From DATAAP01 sp041690495 (GTDB lineage Bacteria; Pseudomonadota; Alphaproteobacteria; CACIAM-22H2): a DNA stretch of 64,000 nt. Each line of letters opens with the position of its first letter. The first letter of the stretch is position 1. The notes beneath the pieces are model-generated. The model did no database searches. It was not told where the DNA came from and worked only from the letters and a program-made list of their open reading frames with translations. Of the stretch, positions 24,695 through 33,734 are shown in pieces. A program made the position numbers and the translations under genes. The stretch is taken from the NCBI GenBank assembly GCA_041690495.1, contig JAWLHE010000001.1, positions 434,001 through 498,000 on the forward strand, in the 5' to 3' direction.

Positions 24695-25134
24695 CACCGT
24701 TTGCGGTCCTGACGTCGGTTGGCGCGGTGCAGCAGTTCCGCGCCACGATCAACGGGTGGTCGCATCGCCTGGCCGTTGCCGGCGTGTACGGCGTCGTCGC
24801 TTTCGTTCTCGCCGTCCTAGCGATCGGGTTCCTGGCGGCGGCGCTGTTTTTCGCGCTGGTCGATTCGACATCGCCGGTGATCGCGGCGCTGATCGTCGCG
24901 GTGACGCTTCTGGTCCTCGCAACTGCGGCAGCGCTGCTGGCGCGGCATGCCATTCGCCGCGGCCGCGGCGGTACAGGAAGCAGGCTGCCGGCGGCACAGC
25001 CGTCGATCCCGCTGAGTGCCGCAGGCGGGATCGATTCGAACGCGCTGTTCGCGCTCGCCGCGGGTGTCGTCGGCGGCCTTATCGCGACGCAGCTGCGCTC
25101 GCGCACCGCGCGCGCCGAGGAAAAGCGGGACTAG
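24691..25134 (+). CDS. YqjE-like phage holin superfamily III membrane protein
   Basis: 147 aa from the ATG at 24691 that overlaps the preceding stop (ATGA). Two strong transmembrane helices (VAGVYGVVAFVLAVLAIGF and VIAALIVAVTLLVLATAAAL), then a polar region and a third weak hydrophobic segment (LFALAAGVVGGLIAT). Matches the YqjE/holin-like family paired with DUF883 proteins. Function not established; stress-related membrane role inferred from context. Confidence 0.8.
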   Translation: MTPFAVLTSVGAVQQFRATINGWSHRLAVAGVYGVVAFVLAVLAIGFLAAALFFALVDSTSPVIAALIVAVTLLVLATAAALLARHAIRRGRGGTGSRLPAAQPSIPLSAAGGIDSNALFALAAGVVGGLIATQLRSRTARAEEKRD

Positions 25135-25180
25135 GTAGCGGGCTGGCTCAGATCTGCGGCACCGGGGATTTGCGCGATCG

Positions 25181-25215
25181 AGAGCCGGCCCCGGCGATTT
25201 CCCGGGGCCGGCTCT
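25181..25215. terminator. Bidirectional terminator between yqjE-like gene and bioY
   Basis: AGAGCCGGCCCC (25181-25192) pairs with GGGGCCGGCTCT (25204-25215) around an 11-nt loop. It sits between two convergent genes. No long T tract, so termination strength is uncertain. Confidence 0.65.
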
Positions 25216-25220
25216 CGGTC

Positions 25221-25793
25221 TCAACGCATAGCGCGCCGGATGACGGGAAGCAGGGCGAGCGCCAGTCCGATCTTCAGGATTTCGCCGGAAATGAACGGCA
25301 TCAGACCATAGGCAAGGCTCTTTTCAGGGCCGAAGAGTACGGCGAGCCATGCGATGCCCGGTGCGTAGATCAGCACTTCGCCAAGCAGGATGACGCCCAC
25401 GGCTGTCGGAAGGCGGTTGATCGCGCCGCGTTCGGTGAGCGCGCCGACGACGATCGCCGCCAACAGGAAACCAAGCAGGTACCCGCCAGTCGGCCCGGCC
25501 ATATAGGCGAGACCTGCCCCGCTCTGGAAGACCGGCAGTCCGAATGCCCCCTCGACGAGGTAAGTGAGAACTGTCGCGCCCCCGAGCCGGCTGCCATAGG
25601 CGATGCCGATCGCGAGCACGACGAATGTCTGCATCGAGAGCTTCACCGGCCAGAATGGCACCTGCACATGCGCTGACAGGGCGAGGAGCGCATTGCCGAT
25701 GACAACAAGCGTGATCACCCGGAGCAGGGTATTGGCAGCGCTCTGCGGCCATAGGCGTGAGGCTATCGTCGTGGTCGGAGCGAAACCGTCCAT
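25221..25793 (-). CDS. bioY: Biotin transporter substrate-binding subunit BioY
   Basis: 190 aa from the ATG at 25793 preceded by AGGAGA; a longer frame to 25841 is unlikely. Six helices with the BioY markers VQVPFWPVKLSMQTFVVL, GLPVFQSGAGLAYMAGPTGGYLLGF and the terminal FISGEILKIGLALALLP. BioY is the S component of an ECF-type biotin uptake system. BioM and BioN are not adjacent, so it either works alone or uses components elsewhere. No clear BioR box was seen upstream. Confidence 0.93.
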   Translation of the reverse strand: MDGFAPTTTIASRLWPQSAANTLLRVITLVVIGNALLALSAHVQVPFWPVKLSMQTFVVLAIGIAYGSRLGGATVLTYLVEGAFGLPVFQSGAGLAYMAGPTGGYLLGFLLAAIVVGALTERGAINRLPTAVGVILLGEVLIYAPGIAWLAVLFGPEKSLAYGLMPFISGEILKIGLALALLPVIRRAMR

Positions 25794-26018
25794 GTTCGTT
25801 CTGTCTCCTGATCGTTGAAAGGACGTCGGGCTCTTGCGCAAGCGCGGAAGGCAACCGCCTGGCGGGACCCCGTCGGGGCAGTACCTTGCGACTGATTTCT
25901 GCGACCTCAGTATTCAATAGCGCCAGCGGGTGCGCAAGGGGTCTGGTAACGGTCAGCGAGGGCAAGGTTGGCCGGCGGGCTTTGGCTCTGGCGCCGCCGA
26001 CGGCCGGCCGGCGCGGCG

Positions 26019-28034
26019 CTACCGGGGCGATCCGGATCGCGTATCGTCGCGTTTCTCCCGCTCGATGCGCGCGCGGACGTCACGGACGAAGGTTGCGCAG
26101 TCGCTATCCTCGCCCAGCCCGACATCGACGAACGCCAGCGGTGCCGCGAGCGGCGTCAGAATCACGCCGAGGGCGGCAGCGATGCCCAGGCGCGCTGCCA
26201 GGGGAGCCGAGTCGGGACGCACCTTGATGTCGTTCAACTTGCCGCTGATGTTGATCGGCGTTCGGCCGGAGAACAGACTGATGTCCTTGGGATGAGGCGT
26301 CAGCCGGAACGTCACTTCCTCGGTGTCGAAGTTCACCGCGCCTTCGCCCGTGATGTTCGTATCGGTCGTGTCGATCACGAAGGTCCTGCTGCCCAGTGTG
26401 CCGTCGATCATCTCGAAATCGGCAATGACGCAGCGCACCGGCACGGGCTCGTTGCCGGTGGTGACAACGCCGATCGTCTCGGCCGCATCGAGACCGATCA
26501 GCTCGATAAAGAGAGAGCCTATCCTCCCTTTCTCCATCGCCAGGCCGAGATGGCCGTTGGAGGAGTCGAGCAGCGCCTTGAGCGAATTGCCGCGACCGTG
26601 AATCTCGGCGCGGCCGCCGAGCGTGCCCGTGCTGGTCTGGTACTGTCCCAATGCCCGTTCGACCGACTTCAGAATCTCTCCGAGAGGGACGCGGTTGAGC
26701 GCCATGGCGGCATCGATCGCCGCCGGTTCCTGCCTGCCGTCCAGCGTCAGCGTGAAATCGATCCGGCCCCGACCGATGCCGAAGCGCAACGGCTTCACGT
26801 TGAGCAGTCCGTTGTCGAGCGACAGCTCCGTCGCGACTTCATTGACCGGCACGACGGGGACCTCGATGCGCGTGCCGCGGAACTTGACCTCGGCGTCGAT
26901 CGTCTTCAGCCGGTCGAATTCGATCTCGGTGTCCGGTATGACCGTGCTGCTGACGCTGGCCTCGGGCAGCGGCTTGGTGGTCTGACCCTGCGCCTGCTTC
27001 TCCTCGGTCCTGCGCTGCACCTGCTCGGTGCCGGACTCCCGCTCCTGCGCACCGCCGCCGATGCCGAAATCGGCGGCGACGATCCTCTTCGAGGTCAGGT
27101 CGCCGGTCAGCTTTGGCCGCTCGCCGCCGGTGTCGAATGTCAGTGTGCCGCGCAGGTCGCTCCGCCCGACCTGTGCCGTGAACGGCTCGAGCCGCCAGAC
27201 ATCGCCATCGCGGAACAGCTTGCCGTCGAGACTGTAGGGCGGGGTCAATGGAATCGTGACGCCGGTAAGCTGGTAGACATCGTAGGCGTTCCGCGCGTCG
27301 AGATGCAGGTCGGCGGCCAGGCCTTCGAAGCGCATCGGCTCTTCGAGCGAGCCTGCGATGCGGGCCGTGGCCTCGCCGGCCGACGCCTCGATCTCGACGG
27401 CGTACGGCTGCTCTCCGTTCTGCAGATTCAGGACAGTGTCGGCCTTGCCCTGCAAGCTGAACTCGGATCCGGCAACCTTGCCGTCGCCGCTCAGCGCCAG
27501 TCTCTCCACGCCCGACTCCGCCGCAGGTTCGGAATGAACCTGCATGGCGATGTCGATCTGGCTCGTCGGGTCGCGGTAGGCCACCTGGCCCTGGTTGATC
27601 TGAAGCCTGCGAACGGGGATGTCGGGCGCTTCGGCCGCGGGCTCGTCCGGATCGCCGAATTGCCAGTTCGCTTTACCGCTTTCGTCCTTCTCGGCGACGA
27701 TCACCGGCCGATCGAGCGAAACGAGCAGAATGTCAAGCTTCCCGGTCAGCAGCTGCGTGGCGTCGATCACCGCCTCGGCGCGGGCGATCTCGACCATGTT
27801 CTCGGTGGTCCCGGTTTCCATGTTCGCGACCGTGACGTCGCTCGCCACGACGCGCAGGCGCGGGATGAGGTCGATCTCGAGATGGCCGATCGAGACATCG
27901 CGGCCGAGCTTCGAGCTGGCGGTCGATTCGGCGATGCGTCGCGGTATGCCGGACTCGAGCACCACCAGCGCCGCGCCGATCAGAACGACGAAGACCCCGA
28001 GGACAATCAGGACAACGCGCAGGGAGCGCGACAT
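26019..28034 (-). CDS. AsmA family protein
   Basis: 671 aa from the ATG at 28034. One N-terminal transmembrane helix (VVLIVLGVFVVLIGAALVVL), then AsmA N-terminal features (GRDVSIGHLEIDLIPRLRVVASDVTV) and the typical C-terminal half (ALNRVPLGEILKSV, TGTLGGRAEIHGRGNSLKALL, PVPVRCVIADFEMIDGTL, NISGKLNDIKVRPD). AsmA-like proteins are periplasmic, beta-rich and anchored in the inner membrane; they are thought to carry phospholipid between membranes. A Gln/Glu-rich linker (~residues 355-385) splits the two halves. Confidence 0.88.
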   Translation of the reverse strand: MSRSLRVVLIVLGVFVVLIGAALVVLESGIPRRIAESTASSKLGRDVSIGHLEIDLIPRLRVVASDVTVANMETGTTENMVEIARAEAVIDATQLLTGKLDILLVSLDRPVIVAEKDESGKANWQFGDPDEPAAEAPDIPVRRLQINQGQVAYRDPTSQIDIAMQVHSEPAAESGVERLALSGDGKVAGSEFSLQGKADTVLNLQNGEQPYAVEIEASAGEATARIAGSLEEPMRFEGLAADLHLDARNAYDVYQLTGVTIPLTPPYSLDGKLFRDGDVWRLEPFTAQVGRSDLRGTLTFDTGGERPKLTGDLTSKRIVAADFGIGGGAQERESGTEQVQRRTEEKQAQGQTTKPLPEASVSSTVIPDTEIEFDRLKTIDAEVKFRGTRIEVPVVPVNEVATELSLDNGLLNVKPLRFGIGRGRIDFTLTLDGRQEPAAIDAAMALNRVPLGEILKSVERALGQYQTSTGTLGGRAEIHGRGNSLKALLDSSNGHLGLAMEKGRIGSLFIELIGLDAAETIGVVTTGNEPVPVRCVIADFEMIDGTLGSRTFVIDTTDTNITGEGAVNFDTEEVTFRLTPHPKDISLFSGRTPINISGKLNDIKVRPDSAPLAARLGIAAALGVILTPLAAPLAFVDVGLGEDSDCATFVRDVRARIEREKRDDTRSGSPR

Positions 28035-28152
28035 GGCTGGGAAACGCCCGGGCCGAGTCGGCCGTTCCGGGCGGGCCGAAGGCGCGCGCCGTCCTGCCGG
28101 AAGGTTGCACGCGGCGGCGCAGCGGCTTTCTTCGATGAAACCCGGACGGCGA

Positions 28153-29013
28153 TCAGTCCGCCGCGCGCACGGCAACGCGCATCGTGCCGATGCCCTGCAT
28201 CGTGACGGTCATCGTCTCGCCGGCCTGAACAGGGCCTACGCCGGCGGGCGTGCCGGTCATGATGATGTCGCCCGGATGGAGCGTGTAGAACTCCGACGCG
28301 AACTCGATCAGCCGCGCCACCCCAAAATCGAGAAAGCGCGTGTTCGATTTCTGCCGCACCTCGTCGCCGACCTTGAGCTCGAAATCGAGATTATCCGGAT
28401 CGGCGATCTCGTCGGCGGTGACCAGCCATGGCCCCAGCACGCCATAGGTGTCGACCGATTTGCGGAAGCTCGGCACCTCCGGACCGCGCACCGTCATGTC
28501 GAGGCCGATCGCATAGGCGGCGATGTGCGACAGCGCCTGCGCCGCGGGGATTCGCGTTCCGGCGCGGCCGATGATGACCGCAAGCTCGGCCTCGTGGTCG
28601 TTGCGCCGGTCCGGAAAGCGTAGCGCGACGCCCTCGCCGGGGCCGACGAGGCAGCTGTTGGCCTTGAGAAACAGCCCGAACTCGCCGATGCTCTTGAGCA
28701 CGCGCCCATAGGCGATGCCCTGGTCCTTCTTCGATTCCTCGACATGATCCTTGTAGTTGATCGGCGCGCCGATGATCTTGGTCGGGTTCGCGACCGGGCT
28801 CAGAAGGCGCACCGACGCCACCGGCTTCGTCGGCGCCGTCGCCGCAGCGCGCTCGATCTCGGCGCGCAGGCGGGCGAGATTGGCGATGAGCATGTCGCCC
28901 GGCGGCACCGGCCAGCGGAGCGCGGGCAGAACATCGAGCGCCCGGGTTACGTCGTGGATCGTATCGCCCCGGACCAGCCCCAGTCGATCGTCGTCGAATC
29001 TGCAGAGTCGCAT
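28153..29013 (-). CDS. Fumarylacetoacetate hydrolase family protein
   Basis: 286 aa. FAH-fold metal-dependent hydrolase/decarboxylase. Markers: KIIGAPINYKDHVEESKKD, the metal triad region RNDHEAELAVIIGRAG, YAIGLDMTVRGPE and LHPGDIIMTGTPAGVGPVQAG. Family members cleave C-C bonds in aromatic catabolism or decarboxylate oxaloacetate; the substrate cannot be assigned. Stands alone, divergent from rlmJ. Confidence 0.87.
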   Translation of the reverse strand: MRLCRFDDDRLGLVRGDTIHDVTRALDVLPALRWPVPPGDMLIANLARLRAEIERAAATAPTKPVASVRLLSPVANPTKIIGAPINYKDHVEESKKDQGIAYGRVLKSIGEFGLFLKANSCLVGPGEGVALRFPDRRNDHEAELAVIIGRAGTRIPAAQALSHIAAYAIGLDMTVRGPEVPSFRKSVDTYGVLGPWLVTADEIADPDNLDFELKVGDEVRQKSNTRFLDFGVARLIEFASEFYTLHPGDIIMTGTPAGVGPVQAGETMTVTMQGIGTMRVAVRAAD

Positions 29014-29102
29014 GCGTCGTCCTCGTGCTCGCGTCCCGTGTCGGCGGCGGATTATAGAGGCTCGCGCTTGACGCGGTAGCCCGTCCGCGCGATAGCCCCG
29101 CC

Positions 29103-29942
29103 ATGAACTATCGGCACGCCTTCCACGCGGGCGGATTCGCGGATGTGATGAAGCACGCCGCGCTCGCGCTGGTCATCGAGCATCTCAAGGCCAAAGGTGC
29201 CCCGTTCTGCGTGATCGACAGCCATGCCGGGATCGGACGCTACGATCTGTGGTCCGAGCCCGCGCAGCGGACCGGCGAGTATCGTGACGGCATCCTCAAG
29301 GTCATGAAGGGGCCGCCGCCGTCGGGGATCGAGCCGTTCCTCGCCGTCGTGCGCGCGATGAATGGCGGCAGCAGGCATGTGCGGTGGTATCCGGGTTCGC
29401 CGGGACTCGCCCAGGCGCTGCTCCGCGCGCAGGACCGGATGGTGCTCGTGGAGTTGCATCCCGACGACGCGCGGACGCTGGCCGAGGCATTCGCCGGCGA
29501 TCCGCGCATCCGCGTGCATCAGGGCGACGGCTATGCGGCATTGAAGGCGCTGCTGCCGCCGCAGGAGCGGCGCGGCGTGGTCCTGATCGATCCGCCGTTC
29601 GAAGTCGCGGACGAGTTCGCCCGGCTCGCGCGCGGCCTGCGCCATGCGCATCGGCGGTGGCCGAGCGGCAGCTATATGATCTGGTATCCGATCAAGCATC
29701 GCGGGCCGGTCAAGGCGTTCCACGACGATCTCGCCGACGGTGGCATTCGCAGGATCCTGGTCGCCGAGCTGCTTCTGCGCCCGGACACCGATCCCGACCG
29801 GCTCAACGGCTCCGGACTGGTCGTCGTCAATCCGCCATGGCGGCTCGACGAGACGCTTGCGCGGCTGCTTCCGGAATTGCTGGAGCGGTTCGGCGCATCG
29901 CGGCAAGGCGGCGCACGCGTCGGGATGCTGGTCGCGGAGTGA
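29103..29942 (+). CDS. rlmJ: 23S rRNA (adenine(2030)-N6)-methyltransferase
   Basis: 279 aa. RlmJ methylates A2030 of 23S rRNA. N-terminal MNYRHAFHAGGFADVMKHAALA is diagnostic, with the SAM loop region CVIDSHAGIGRYDL and the catalytic motif DPPF at residues 163-166. Full length. Starts 89 bp from the divergent FAH gene. Confidence 0.95.
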   Translation: MNYRHAFHAGGFADVMKHAALALVIEHLKAKGAPFCVIDSHAGIGRYDLWSEPAQRTGEYRDGILKVMKGPPPSGIEPFLAVVRAMNGGSRHVRWYPGSPGLAQALLRAQDRMVLVELHPDDARTLAEAFAGDPRIRVHQGDGYAALKALLPPQERRGVVLIDPPFEVADEFARLARGLRHAHRRWPSGSYMIWYPIKHRGPVKAFHDDLADGGIRRILVAELLLRPDTDPDRLNGSGLVVVNPPWRLDETLARLLPELLERFGASRQGGARVGMLVAE

Positions 29943-30036
29943 GTCCCTCGCCGCTGCGTCGAACGCGGCAACGCCGCTCGCAGTGCTCCAATCTGGTTCG
30001 ACCCGGCCGCGCCCGGATGGGCGGGAATGCGGTCGC

Positions 30037-30603
30037 TCAGGCCATCCCGTCGCCGGCCGGCACCGGACCGGTCAGCTCGATCGCCACGGCCTCCGGCCCC
30101 TTCCGCGCGTGCACGACACGCATATGGACGCTCTGTCCCGGCGTCAGAGCATTGATGCCGGCATTGCGGAGCACCGTGATGTGCAGGAACACATCCTTGC
30201 CGCCGCCGTTGGGAGAGATGAAGCCGTAGCCCTTGAGCGGGCTGAACCATTTGACCACACCGTCCATCGGCTCGGCGCTTTCGATCGACGCCATCGGCGG
30301 ACCGCCAGGTCCCGCCTCCGACCCCATGCCGAAGCCCATTGGCCGCGGGCGGGCGGGCCGCGGCGGCTGCGCGCCGGCATCGACCTGAAGCACACGTATG
30401 ACCTGCCGGCCTTTCGGACTCTGGCCGATCTCGACCAGCATGCCCGCACCCTCGCCGACCGAATCATATCCTGCTTGCCTCAACGCCGACAGGTGTAGGA
30501 AAGCCTCGGGCGAACCGTCGATCGGTGTTACGAAGCCGAATCCTTTAGCGGTGTTGAACCATTTGACAGTGGCACGTACCGCGCCGTCCCCAGACGCTTG
30601 CAT
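30037..30603 (-). CDS. Tandem double cold-shock-domain protein
   Basis: 188 aa with two cold-shock domains. CSD1 (~8-75) has VKWFNTAKGFGFVTPIDGS and FLHLSAL; CSD2 (~113-180) has VKWFSPLKGYGFISPNGGGKDVFLH. A Gly/Pro/Arg-rich linker joins them. Both RNP motifs are intact, so single-stranded RNA/DNA binding is expected. Two-CSD proteins of this kind are common in alphaproteobacteria and absent from E. coli. A sigma70-like promoter and GAGGAGG precede the ATG. Confidence 0.93.
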   Translation of the reverse strand: MQASGDGAVRATVKWFNTAKGFGFVTPIDGSPEAFLHLSALRQAGYDSVGEGAGMLVEIGQSPKGRQVIRVLQVDAGAQPPRPARPRPMGFGMGSEAGPGGPPMASIESAEPMDGVVKWFSPLKGYGFISPNGGGKDVFLHITVLRNAGINALTPGQSVHMRVVHARKGPEAVAIELTGPVPAGDGMA

Positions 30604-30663
30604 GTTTCCCTAGTCCTCCTCGCCTGTCCCTAATCCTTTATTTATTCTGGAACAGTGAAGCTA

Positions 30664-30692
30664 AACCTATCATTCTCCTCGGAAACGGACAA
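30664..30692 (-). promoter_or_regulatory. Sigma70-like promoter of the cold-shock gene
   Basis: On the minus strand TTGTCC (-35, 30692-30687), 17-nt spacer, TAGGTT (-10, 30669-30664). It would give a 5' leader of about 50 nt before the cold-shock ATG. Confidence 0.55.
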
Positions 30693-30828
30693 ATCCTGTT
30701 TTCAGGCGGGGGGCTTGGCTGCAATGGGCTCGCGACTCCACTTCGCCGAATTCACCAAGTTGCAAACACGGACTTTCTGTGGTCCAACCAGACCCTTCGC
30801 ATTCCTCATGAATTCGTGCTGATCCGAC

Positions 30829-32025
30829 ATGCCTCGCTTCTCAACCCTTGACGAAATCGATGTCGCCGGAAAGCGCGTCCTCGTTCGCGCCGACCTCAAT
30901 GTGCCGATGCAGGACGGCGTCGTGACCGACGCAACGCGCATCGAGCGGCTGGTGCCCACTCTTTCGGAACTGCAGCGCAAGGGCGCCAGGGTGATCGTGA
31001 TGTCGCATTTCGGCAGGCCCAAGGGGAAGCCGGATCCTGCCTTCTCCCTGCGGCCCCTAGTGGCGCCGCTGGGCAGCGCATTGGGCGGAACGCCGGTTGC
31101 GTTCGCGGCGAACTGCATCGGCCAGCCGGCGGAGGATGTCGTCAAGGGTCTGCAAGACGGGCAGGTGGCGCTGCTCGAGAACCTGCGCTTCCACGCCGGC
31201 GAGGAGAAGAACGATCCCGCCTTCGCCCGCCGGCTTGCGGCGCTCGGCGAGGTCTATGTCAATGACGCCTTCTCGGCGGCGCATCGCGCGCACGCCTCGA
31301 CCGAGGCGCTCGCGCACATGCTGCCGAGTGCCGCGGGACGCCTGATGCAGGCGGAGCTCGAGGCCCTGAGCAAGGCGCTCGATCATCCGGCGCGGCCGCT
31401 GGTCGCGATCGTCGGCGGCGCCAAGGTTTCGACCAAGCTCGACCTGCTTGGCAACCTGATCAACAAGGTGGACATTCTCGTCATCGGCGGCGGCATGGCC
31501 AACACGTTCCTGTTCGCCTCCGGAGTCGACATCGGCAAGTCGCTGTGCGAACGCGAGATGGCGGACACCGCGCGGCGCATCGCCGCCGATGCAGCCGCTG
31601 TCGGCAAGCGCATCGTGCTGCCGGTCGATGCGGTCATAGCGCCGGCGCTCACTGCGGGCGATGCGGCCCGCACCGTGCCGATCGGCCGCGTACCGTCCGA
31701 CCAGATGATCCTCGATATCGGCCCGCGCTCGACCGAGGAGACGGTGCAGACGATCGGCGCCTGTCGCACCCTGGTCTGGAACGGCCCGGTGGGCGCGTTC
31801 GAGCATCCGCCATTCGACGTTGGCACCGTGGCGCTGGCCAAGGCAGTCGCGACGCTGACGCAGGACGGCAAGCTGCTGTCCGTGGCCGGCGGCGGCGACA
31901 CTGTCGCGGCGCTGGCGCATGCCGGCGTGGAGGAGAAGTTCTCCTATGTATCGGCAGCCGGCGGCGCCTTCCTCGAATGGCTCGAGGGCAAGGAGCTGCC
32001 GGGCGTCGCGGCGCTGATGCACTGA
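30829..32025 (+). CDS. pgk: Phosphoglycerate kinase
   Basis: 398 aa. Glycolysis/gluconeogenesis: 1,3-bisphosphoglycerate + ADP to 3-phosphoglycerate + ATP. Markers: RVLVRADLNVPMQDG, MSHFGRPKG, GEVYVNDAFSAAHRAHAST, the hinge IVGGAKVSTKLDLL and WNGPVGAFEHPPFDVGT with GGGDTVAAL near the C-terminus. Full length. Not clustered with gap or fba here. Divergent from the cold-shock gene and convergent with the anti-sigma gene, 10 bp away. Confidence 0.97.
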   Translation: MPRFSTLDEIDVAGKRVLVRADLNVPMQDGVVTDATRIERLVPTLSELQRKGARVIVMSHFGRPKGKPDPAFSLRPLVAPLGSALGGTPVAFAANCIGQPAEDVVKGLQDGQVALLENLRFHAGEEKNDPAFARRLAALGEVYVNDAFSAAHRAHASTEALAHMLPSAAGRLMQAELEALSKALDHPARPLVAIVGGAKVSTKLDLLGNLINKVDILVIGGGMANTFLFASGVDIGKSLCEREMADTARRIAADAAAVGKRIVLPVDAVIAPALTAGDAARTVPIGRVPSDQMILDIGPRSTEETVQTIGACRTLVWNGPVGAFEHPPFDVGTVALAKAVATLTQDGKLLSVAGGGDTVAALAHAGVEEKFSYVSAAGGAFLEWLEGKELPGVAALMH

Positions 32026-32035
32026 TCCGCCGCGC

Positions 32036-32818
32036 TCAGGCGTTGAGCTGCTCGTAGACCTCGCGCGCCAGGCGCAGCAGCTCCTCGCGCGGCAGGTTGG
32101 CCGAGAGCGCGTAACCGAAGTTGCGGTCGATCCAGTAGAACACGCCGACGCCGTTGGGCTCGACCGCGAACCGGAAGGCGGTCTGCGGCTGGCTCGGCCC
32201 GGCACCGCGGATGAACAGGGTGATGCGCTGGCCGCTGGCGCTCTCGTACATGAACTGGCAGGCGACGCCATTCTCGTTGCCCGGCAGCAGCCGGCCACCG
32301 ATCAGGCGATAACCGGCCGCCTCGAGCCGCGGCGCCTTGACCTTGTGCCCCATCCGGTTCGACAGCCATCGCACGAGATGCGCTTCCTCGTCGGCGCCGA
32401 CCTCGACCGGATGACGCACTTCGGGCGCATAGGCCGCGTGCGCCAGCGCCGCCTGGGCCGGAATCGGCGGCGCCACGGCAACGACACGCTCGGTGATCTT
32501 CGGCTCGGTCAGCGCCATGTGCGCGAACCAGCCGCCGGCAAGACCGGCGACCAGCCAGCCTGCTGCAAAGGCCGCGCGGCGCAGCGGCACGGCGACATAC
32601 CGGCGCCGCCGCGCGCGCATCGCGGCGGGAACGGGCTCCGAGAGCACGTAGTCGAAGCGCCGACGCAACGCTTCGTTGGTGCGGGCATAGAAGGCGGCGC
32701 GCGCAGCCGCGTCGGGATTCTCGCCGAGCCACGCCCCGACGGCGGCACGGCGCGCGGGATCGAGCTGCCCGTCGACATAGGCATGGATGTCGTCGTCGCC
32801 GATCGGCTGGGCGATCAT
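32036..32818 (-). CDS. Transmembrane anti-sigma factor
   Basis: 260 aa. A cytoplasmic N-terminal part (DDDIHAYVDGQLDPARR) of the type that grips ECF sigma factors, one transmembrane helix at ~80-100 (AAFAAGWLVAGLAGGWFAHM), and a ~160-aa periplasmic domain with a single Cys. The Zn-binding HxxxCxxC motif is absent. Its ATG overlaps the sigma stop (ATGA), the usual arrangement for a sigma/anti-sigma pair. The inducing signal is probably envelope-related; that is inferred. Confidence 0.85.
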   Translation of the reverse strand: MIAQPIGDDDIHAYVDGQLDPARRAAVGAWLGENPDAAARAAFYARTNEALRRRFDYVLSEPVPAAMRARRRRYVAVPLRRAAFAAGWLVAGLAGGWFAHMALTEPKITERVVAVAPPIPAQAALAHAAYAPEVRHPVEVGADEEAHLVRWLSNRMGHKVKAPRLEAAGYRLIGGRLLPGNENGVACQFMYESASGQRITLFIRGAGPSQPQTAFRFAVEPNGVGVFYWIDRNFGYALSANLPREELLRLAREVYEQLNA

Positions 32819-33330
32819 TTCACCCTCCGCAGCGCGGTTCCGCCCGAACCCGTCAGGATCTGGCGCAACCGCTCGCGGCCACGATGGAGCCGGCTCATCA
32901 CCGTGCCGATCGGCACGTCGAGCACCGCCGCGGCTTCCTGATAGCTCATGCCTTCAAGCCCGACGAGCAGGATCACCTGGCGCTGCTCGTCGGGCAGCGC
33001 CGCGAGCGCCGCGTCGATCGAGGCGACCTCGAGTCCGTCCTCCTGCGCGGCACGCGTCGGCGCCGCCGAGCCCGGCTCGTCGAGCGGCACCGTCGACGGC
33101 CGACGCGATGCGCTGCGCGCGGCATTGGCATGGAGGTTGTGCATGATCGTGAACAGCCAGGTCCTGAGATTGCTTCCTTCGCGCCACAGATGCAGGCGGC
33201 TCCACGCCCGCTCGAGACAGTCCTGCACGAGATCCTCGGCCATCGCCCGGTCGCCGATCAGCGCGCGCGCGTAACGTCGCAGATGGGGGATCTGCTCCAC
33301 GATCGGATGGTCGCGCGGGTCGCTCGGCAT
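32815..33330 (-). CDS. ECF RNA polymerase sigma factor
   Basis: 171 aa. Region 2 (LRRYARALIGDRAMAEDLVQDCLERAW, then LRTWLFTIMHNLHAN) and region 4 (LDAALAALPDEQRQVILLV-type sequence, EGMSYQEAAAVLDVPIGTVMSRLHRGRERL) are both intact and nothing else is appended. It directs a small regulon, probably including its own operon. The order is small exported protein, sigma, anti-sigma, all leftward. Confidence 0.93.
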   Translation of the reverse strand: MPSDPRDHPIVEQIPHLRRYARALIGDRAMAEDLVQDCLERAWSRLHLWREGSNLRTWLFTIMHNLHANAARSASRRPSTVPLDEPGSAAPTRAAQEDGLEVASIDAALAALPDEQRQVILLVGLEGMSYQEAAAVLDVPIGTVMSRLHRGRERLRQILTGSGGTALRRVK

Positions 33331-33385
33331 CGGTGGGACGGCAATCCGGCCGGTGGTCCCGGCCGGACCGCCGCCGCCTTTCGGA

Positions 33386-33631
33386 TTACTGGATCTTCAG
33401 AATCTTCTTCGCCTCCGCGAGCTTGTCCATCGATTGTTGATGCTGGCCCGCCTTGTGCAGCCGCTCCCCTTCGCTGCGCAGCTCGGTCGCTTTGGCCTTG
33501 TCGGCGGCCGAGACCTGCGTGGTCTGGAGCGCAGCATCGATCTGGCGCATGTCGGCCGGGCACTGCATCGCCAGCGCGGGTGCCGCGATCAGCATGAGGC
33601 CGGCCGCGGCAAGAAGCGTGCGTTTGAGCAT
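33386..33631 (-). CDS. Small exported helical protein of the ECF operon
   Basis: 81 aa from the ATG at 33631, which has GGGAG upstream. A clean signal peptide (MLKRTLLAAAGLMLIAAPALA) is followed by ~60 residues of Lys/Gln/Ala-rich helix with one Cys (CPADMRQIDAALQTT...). It lies 55 bp upstream of the sigma gene in the same orientation. I do not recognise the family. A periplasmic effector or signal input of the ECF system is inferred from position alone. Confidence 0.75.
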   Translation of the reverse strand: MLKRTLLAAAGLMLIAAPALAMQCPADMRQIDAALQTTQVSAADKAKATELRSEGERLHKAGQHQQSMDKLAEAKKILKIQ

Positions 33632-33683
33632 GGTTGTCTCCCTTGAAGCCCGCCGCGCCATGTGCAGCGCGGCGGTTACCCGG

Positions 33684-33714
33684 TAGTAACACCAGGGCGG
33701 GGGCGTTATTCCCC
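33684..33714 (-). promoter_or_regulatory. Candidate ECF promoter of the sigma operon
   Basis: On the minus strand GGGGAATAACG (33714-33704), a 13-nt spacer, then GTTACTA (33690-33684), about 50 bp upstream of the small exported gene. GGGAATAA-type -35 boxes occur at ECF promoters, but I cannot confirm the match; the assignment rests on position and sequence feel. Confidence 0.3.
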
Positions 33715-33734
33715 GCGGAGACGGAAAGTTCCTG

